Shown here one piece after another: positions 58,355 to 64,000 of a stretch of DNA of 64,000 bases. The position numbers were made by a program, and so were the translations under genes. Position 1 is the stretch's first letter. Every line of letters starts with the position of its first letter. The stretch is from Dioscorea cayenensis subsp. rotundata (lineage: Eukaryota; Streptophyta; Magnoliopsida; Dioscoreales; Dioscoreaceae): contig NC_052475.1 of the NCBI RefSeq assembly GCF_009730915.1, positions 1,488,001 to 1,552,000 of the forward strand, given 5' to 3'. The notes under the pieces were generated by a model. That model worked only from the letters and a program-made list of their open reading frames with translations, was not told the DNA's origin and made no database searches.

Positions 58355-59222
58355 AGTATGGGAGAGAAGTATTACAGAGTCTTTTATTGACATCATCCCT
58401 CAAGAATTGATTGAAGACATCATTGCATATATTGCTTCAACATCTTCTAGATCTCTTCATGATCTCAAAAATATTACGTGGTGGTAATTTTATTAATTAT
58501 TCATAGCATAAAAGCCATAGTTGCTTCTTTGAATTATGAGTGTATATATACATATATCTTTTGAGGTTGTAAGAGTTTTTATGTAGCATCGAAAGAGTAC
58601 GTAAAGTTGGAGCGGATTAATCTTGGGTTGATAATTTATGGTATCTTGACATGAAGGAGTATATTAGTGTTCTTCAAAAATTGTGCCCCGAGCAAGACAA
58701 TTTGGAAGCTTGTTTGAGTGACTTGGATTCTTTGCAAAAGCTTATCTTCCCTTTTTATTGTAGATAAGTTATAGTATTAATATTAACAATATATTTTTGA
58801 CATTGTTTTTCAGATCGTTGTATGAAGTTGAAAATGGATTCGAGGCGTCAATATCTAACAAATCTGACTTTTAAAGGTCATTTACTTACTTTGGGTATGT
58901 AGGGGGAATTATTTTGTGTACGAAAATCGGGGGAACACGTCCTTACCGGCATGATAATGCTCGACATGGTTGCTCTTTGGAAGAGTTGATCATGGCTCAA
59001 AACCATTTGAAAGCAAAAAATCTGGTAATTATATAATAAATAATTGCGGATGATACTGCAGACAGATTATTTAGAGATATCGGTATGGAGTATAGAATGT
59101 AAATGGATAGAAAAAGAAGGATGGGAGTGTGAGGAGCCATTTGTGTGGTCGAAAAAAATAGATGATGTCCTTTGTAATGAATGGTTAGGTGAAGATGGAT
59201 TAGTCGAGGAGGTTTTGTAGTC
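58355..59222 (+). pseudogene. F-box-like protein relic
   Basis: 58379-58484 encodes SFIDIIPQELIEDIIAYIAS followed by SRSLHDLKNITWW, which resembles an F-box (LPQELxxDIxAxIAS..xxDLxN). The next stretch, in shifting frames, reads KSFYVASKEYVKLERINL and LCPEQDNLEACLSDLDSLQK, like the region after the F-box in some plant families. Further on, 58900-59220 holds short open segments (CSLEELIMAQNHLKAKNL; WSKKIDDVLCNEWLGEDGL) broken by stops. No single frame or clean splice model connects them. Family assignment is tentative. Confidence 0.35.
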
Positions 59223-59867
59223 AAGTTTGTCAGATGGAAATATGAATTTAATATGTTTCTGACATACGTAATGGATTTTTATGCAGTAATGGAATTTTTG
59301 AGCAATGCTTAAAATTTCATTGTTTTGATTCATTTATTTGTTTAGTAATTTATTTATTTATTGAAAAATAAGTTTTGACTTGGGCTAACATGTTTTTCTG
59401 ACTTCCAAATTTTTCAAATTTCTCATTGATGATGGATTCTTCTAATATTTCATCTTTTACCCGATAAAATAGTTATGATGATTTTTCACATAATGTGATG
59501 GAGATGATAAATTATCTGTTTGTCATTATATGATGGTTGTAAAAATGACTAAATTCTTTATGGTTTTTGCATGGAGTCTTATTCTATGTATTTAACATAA
59601 TAACAATAATTCTAAAAATTGAGCAACGATCAACATGCTCTAAATGGCAATGAGTTAGGCTCAAATTTCATCAATTGATTTTAACATAATAATTTTTTTA
59701 AAAGGTTAGACCAGAAACAAAGTTAGGTTCCCATCCCTTCAAGACTCATCAATCCATTTCAATGCAATCTATCATAATAAAATTTTCAAATAAAAAAATT
59801 CAAAATCCATGCACCAAATGGAGTTCGAAGGCTTTAGGGGGATAAACTTTATATGTATGTATATGTA

Positions 59868-59910
<43 letters not shown>

Positions 59911-60180
59911 AAAATCTCATTTGGAAAGGTTTAAATGAGAGTGTAAGGGCTATTGAGTAATTTTATTTTGTTAGTTTAATCAATCTTGAAAGTCCAAATG
60001 TTACCATGTTTGATGTTGATGCAAGAGAATTTACTCTCAATATATATAAAGGATGTTTCTATAAAATCATATATTTACATATATAATAACATTTGTAAAA
60101 TAAAATAAACCTTAATCATGTTCTCTCCCCAAACATGAGATTACTAATTAATATTTTTCAATTAATATTAATGATAATAA
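59223..60180. other. AT-rich DNA, no gene seen
   Basis: Contains a compound TATG/TA run at about 59853-59908 and nothing else recognisable. Confidence 0.55.
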
Positions 60181-60211
60181 CAATAATTATTATAATTTAA
60201 AAACTGAATCT

Positions 60212-60545
60212 TAACCTCCGGCCGTCCCTTCCATCATTCGATGCGCCATCTCTCCCAGCGAGGCGGATGAGTAGAGGGGCGTTAGCGTGGCGTTGAAGAG
60301 TCTTGCGAGGGATAAAAGCGGTGATCGAGCGAAGAATCCAGCGCATAGCGGAGGCGAGGAAATGAAGGTGCGGGCAAGAGAATTTGCTACGCCATCTCTC
60401 ACAGTAAGGGGATGGATTCGCTGTACCAACACTTTACGATGAGGAATGAAGAGAACCAAAGATGGAGAAAGCAAAGAACTTGGGATGTCATTATCTAAGT
60501 TTATGGCGAGCAAAAATCATTATCTAAGTTCATGGCGAAGAGCAA
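60212..60545. other. G+C-rich island of unknown origin
   Basis: Markedly richer in G+C and CpG than its surroundings. A 100-codon frame on minus (60211-60513) is the longest, but it has no recognisable motif. ATTATCTAAGTTnATGGCGA occurs twice (about 60489 and 60519), a local duplication. It may be a captured gene fragment, but I cannot name the source. Confidence 0.35.
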
Positions 60546-60916
60546 GACAAGCTGATTCGAGTTTTTATATTGAAATTTTTAAATGCATATCTTTTTGTCT
60601 ATTTGCATTATAGTATGCAACCATTAATTATCAACTTCTTGTATTAATTACTTTCATTACATATATTAATTGAGTGTATATGAAAGAATATGCTACCTAA
60701 TAAACCATTTGAGAATTAATGGTACTTGTGTTTTATATATATATATATATATATATAATGATAGCTATCACTGAGAGGTTTTTGATGATCAAACTATATT
60801 TCTATTAAATTTACTCATTTTATTCATAACAAAACTCTCTTTAATTATTTCATCATTTTTCATAGCAAAGCTTTCATCTTGCAATACATCATTAGAAGTG
60901 ATGAACAACATACTCA

Positions 60917-61123
60917 TTACAGTACTAAAGATGAAGGTAATGCATTCGATTGACAAAAAGCTACGTAAAATGGTGGTAATATTGATCCAATCATAAAATC
61001 ATCTCTATCAACTAAATGATCATGATCATCATTAATCTCCAAGTTATCTTCAGAATAATATTCCTTCTCTTTTTCTGAAGGAAGAGGTGATGGAGGTGGT
61101 GATGGATGTGGTGGAGAAGGCAT
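60917..61123 (-). other. Short Pro-rich reading frame, unrecognised
   Basis: A 68-codon minus-strand frame starts MPSPPHPSPPPSPLPS and continues with an acidic His/Asp-rich stretch. Its start resembles the N terminus of a plant protein, but no domain, splice partner or promoter supports it. Confidence 0.2.
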
Positions 61124-61419
61124 AGTGAGAAACTCATAGCAAAAATTGAGTCACGAGCTTTCTTGATACACTCTAAAGGTGATTGATGACATGTCCATAA
61201 GCCATTCTTTGCTTCTTACAGTGTATCAAATGTGCCTAACCAATGTCTAGTAGAAGGGTTTCTAATCTCTAGCCGCATGCGTCCGATGGTCTCAGCCCGT
61301 ACTCCTAAGTACCCGTCGATGCTCTACGTCGTCTTCTCACGATAGTGGGGGTAAGATGATGCATGTAAGTCAAGCATGTCTATAGATGTGTAATGCTAAT
61401 TGTTGCAAGATTGTTTTAG

Positions 61420-62930
61420 TATCTTATCTCTATATAGAATAGTTGAGATTGAATTATATATATATATATATTGGAGAAAAGAATTGAATTAGGGTTACTG
61501 TGAGAGTAATATAGGTTGTGTTGGAGATGTTATCACAGGTGATCAACTGCATAGATGTCCTTATATTTGTAATCTAAAGGTTTGTTCTTGGATTATGAGA
61601 TCAATTTTTATTTATTATCATTATGATAGAAAGGTTTAATGGGGAGTAGGTTCAATACAACAAAAGAATATTAAAATTAATAATAATAACATAAGTTATT
61701 TTCATACAGCTTTTTAAACCCCAAACCTAATCAAAAAGCTCCAAATGACATGGAAGGGATTTAAGGGATTAACTATGTCGTTGATCTTCTAGATCTTCTT
61801 CTTTGGTGATAGGTAACTGATGCATTGGAAGTCAGAATCGTCCATAAATATGTAATGTTAGTATTGCATGATTGTTTTGTATCTTATCTCTTTATATATA
61901 GTTTTATGCACATATATATGTATGTATATATATATAGTTTTGGAAAAACAATTAAATTAGAAGGGTTCTGCAGAGTAATGTAGGGTGTTGGTAGGTTTGA
62001 CTATATGTAACAATATTGATTGTATTGGGTTGTTTTGTCTCTTATCTCTCTATATATAGTTATATGCGATCATATATGTATATATATTTGAGTTGGAAAA
62101 ACAATTGAATTAGGGGTTTTTCTAGAGTATTGTAGAGTGTTGTTAGGTTGGAATCACAATGAGATGTTTCAACACTTTTGAAGAACATGGCAAATATATC
62201 TCAACAAGATTGATCACGATTGTATATAGTGTTAGATCTAGCAGTGATGTTAGAGTGTTCGTTTGGGAGATCTCTTAGGACTTTCTCAAGTTTTGTTTGT
62301 TTGTTTTGTTTGTGGTGGTTGGGATAGCCATTACTACCTCACAAATGTATATATAGAAAGATGAGTTGTTTTGTCTTGTTTTTCTTTGGTTATTGTTGTA
62401 TGTTTTAAAATGCATTATATATATATTTTTGTCAAAGATAGTGATCATGTTTTGTTAGATTTTCTTAAAAGAAGAGTAGATTTGTTTTATATTTGAGTTG
62501 ATATATATATATATATATATATATGTATATTGGAGAAAAGGAGTGAATTAGGGGTTACGTAGAGTAATATAGGTGTTGTTGGGATGTCATCTGGCGGTCA
62601 CTATAGACGTCTTTATATTTGTAATCTAAGACCGTTTCTTGAATTATCAGTTCAATTTTGTTTATTATCATTATGATAGAAAGTTTAATGGAAATAGGTT
62701 CAGTACAACAAAATAATATTAAATTCCCACCAATCAGAAACATCTCAAATGACATGAAAGGATTTAAGGGGATCGAAATGTTAATCATCTAAGATCTTCT
62801 TCTTTGGTGATAGGGTAGTTTTGATCTCTTTATATATACTTTTTATGCAATCATATATGCATAATATATATATATATATATATTAGTTTGGAAAAACAAT
62901 TACATTAGTGGTTTTATTAAATTATTCAAG
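61420..62930 (+). repeat. Degenerate duplicated blocks (about 1.07 kb apart)
   Basis: 61460-61830 and 62525-62820 are recognisable copies: each has TTGGAGAAAAG..TGAATTAG, AGAGTAATATAGGT, then TTTATTATCATTATGATAGA, AGGTTCAnTACAACAAAA and GATCTTCTTCTTTGGTGATA. Between and after them a second unit, CTTATCTCTnTATATATAGTT..TTGGAAAAACAATT, occurs at about 61881, 62041 and 62824. The pattern suggests a duplication of a composite unit followed by decay. No coding sequence. Confidence 0.75.
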
Positions 62931-63146
62931 TGGCAGGATTAGTGTTACACTCTCAAAAAACAATTAAACAAAATTAGAAAAACCAAAAATCATCTATTAA
63001 TATGATATATATGCATATATAAATATAGGTATGATTTTTGTTTATGTTAATTTTGTTTTCATTTTTTCCATTTTTTTTTAAGTATATATAAATATAGGCA
63101 TGATTTTGTCTATTTTCATTTTATTTTTACTTTTTCAATTCTTTTC

Positions 63147-63189
<43 letters not shown>
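63147..63189. repeat. Compound (TA)n-(TG)n microsatellite
   Basis: A TA run switching to about 15 TG units. Confidence 0.95.
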
Positions 63190-63190
<1 letters not shown>

Positions 63191-63369
63191 CAGTCGAAGG
63201 GGAACATTATTCAGCGGGCGGGATTAGTGGCACGCTTGAGGCGTAGGGGGCGGAGGAGGTAGCATCATTGAGGGGTAGGGTTAGGGTTCCCAAAAAAAAA
63301 AAACAATCACTAATAAAACCCTTTTGATTTGATGGTATACTTATCCACAGGAGTAGAGAAATAGGTGTC

Positions 63370-63590
63370 AGATAGTGTTCTTAATATTATATTGTTGTCG
63401 GTTTTTTATTGGCCAGTTGGCTAACAATGGAGAGTCCGGAAAAATGGTTTTACTTTATTTGCAAAACCTAACATGATTTGGTAGGATAAATCAAAGCCAA
63501 GTAATGACCGGGTATGCTTACTCATGGGTATTCTTCATAGTATATTGTTGTTGCCTTCTCATTGGCCCATTGACTAACAATGGGGAATCA
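63370..63590 (+). repeat. Imperfect direct repeat
   Basis: About 63378-63441 and 63528-63590 share ATATTGTTGT, then ATTGGCC, then TAACAATGGnGA in the same order, about 150 bp apart. Confidence 0.65.
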
Positions 63591-63671
63591 AGAAGGATAT
63601 TAAAGTGAGCTAGCAGAGGTATTAATGATAAAGGAAATCAACAAAGACAAACTCTCAAGGAATAGTGATTT

Positions 63672-63676
<5 letters not shown>

Positions 63677-63712
<36 letters not shown>

Positions 63713-63722
63713 ATATATATAT
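63677..63722. repeat. (TA)n microsatellite
   Basis: TA run interrupted once by TGTATG, about 75 bp before the assembly gap. Confidence 0.9.
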
Positions 63723-63794
63723 GCTTTTGATTTGAGAAATGCATGTATATAAAAGCGTGATAGTAGATGATGAGAGAGATGATAGAAGATGGAG

Positions 63795-64000
63795 NNNNNN
63801 NNNNNNNNNNNNNNNNNNNNNNNNNNNNNNNNNNNNNNNNNNNNNNNNNNNNNNNNNNNNNNNNNNNNNNNNNNNNNNNNNNNNNNNNNNNNNNNNNNNN
63901 NNNNNNNNNNNNNNNNNNNNNNNNNNNNNNNNNNNNNNNNNNNNNNNNNNNNNNNNNNNNNNNNNNNNNNNNNNNNNNNNNNNNNNNNNNNNNNNNNNNN
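63795..64000. other. Assembly gap
   Basis: A run of N to the end of the window; its true length and content are unknown. Confidence 1.

Noticed and set aside
63275..63295. Interstitial telomere repeat
   Set aside because: Only about two TTAGGG-like units (GGTAGGGTTAGGGTT); too short to call.
1..63794. CRISPR array, prokaryotic operon or phage system
   Set aside because: All repeats are eukaryotic microsatellites or transposons; genes are intron-containing plant genes.

Overview
This is AT-rich nuclear DNA from a flowering plant. The genes have many short exons with GT-AG introns, the family members are plant-specific (GTE bromodomain factor, peroxisomal malate synthase, BIR-type receptor kinase, LOG), and the intergenic DNA is full of (TA)n runs and transposon debris. 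Protein sequences and genome texture lean toward a monocot, but the sequence alone does not settle the species. The window ends in an assembly gap (63795-64000).

Layout. 1-1.8 kb: a long perfect hairpin, a (TA)n run and the 3' flank of gene 1. 1.8-8.8 kb (minus): a GTE8/9/10/11-type BET bromodomain factor, 767 aa in 10 coding exons plus a leader exon; its 2.9-kb third coding intron holds an 831-bp hAT element with a perfect 8-bp target-site duplication. 9-21 kb: a gene desert with a G-rich MITE-like element, SINE relics, a nested MITE, a likely chromovirus solo LTR and a PIF/Harbinger-like element with TTA duplications. 21.2-27.1 kb (plus): a 1134-aa Ser/Pro-rich protein of the Arabidopsis At1g27850 type with a CaaX-like C terminus and a leader uORF. 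28.5-35.9 kb (plus): a RECQL5-type helicase, 884 aa in 20 exons, including one probable GC-AG intron. 37.4-40.4 kb (plus): a 170-aa DUF212/PAP2-like membrane protein. 40.7-42.9 kb (minus): malate synthase, 551 aa, ending in SRL. 44.1-49.1 kb (plus): a 416-aa membrane-anchored kelch protein. 51.4-53.2 kb (minus): an intronless BIR3-like LRR pseudokinase. 54.8-59.3 kb: a Helitron-like 3' terminus, a decayed LOG gene with introns retained, and an F-box-like relic. 59.3-63.8 kb: GC-rich islands and degenerate duplicated blocks.

The genes are independent housekeeping and signalling loci: chromatin reading, microtubule-associated or unknown function, DNA repair, glyoxylate cycle, secretory-pathway kelch protein and immune co-receptor control. 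They do not form a pathway. From memory, two pairs are also close together in Arabidopsis (GTE8/kelch near At3g27220-27260; the Ser/Pro-rich gene/RECQL5 near At1g27850-27880), which suggests an old syntenic block. All exon models were built by hand from splice sites and reading-frame continuity, and each coding total is a multiple of three. I found no clearly new biological system. The most interesting items are the LOG pseudogene beside a Helitron-like end, the GC-AG RecQ intron, the foldback element and E2F site at the RecQ promoter, and the prenylation motif.
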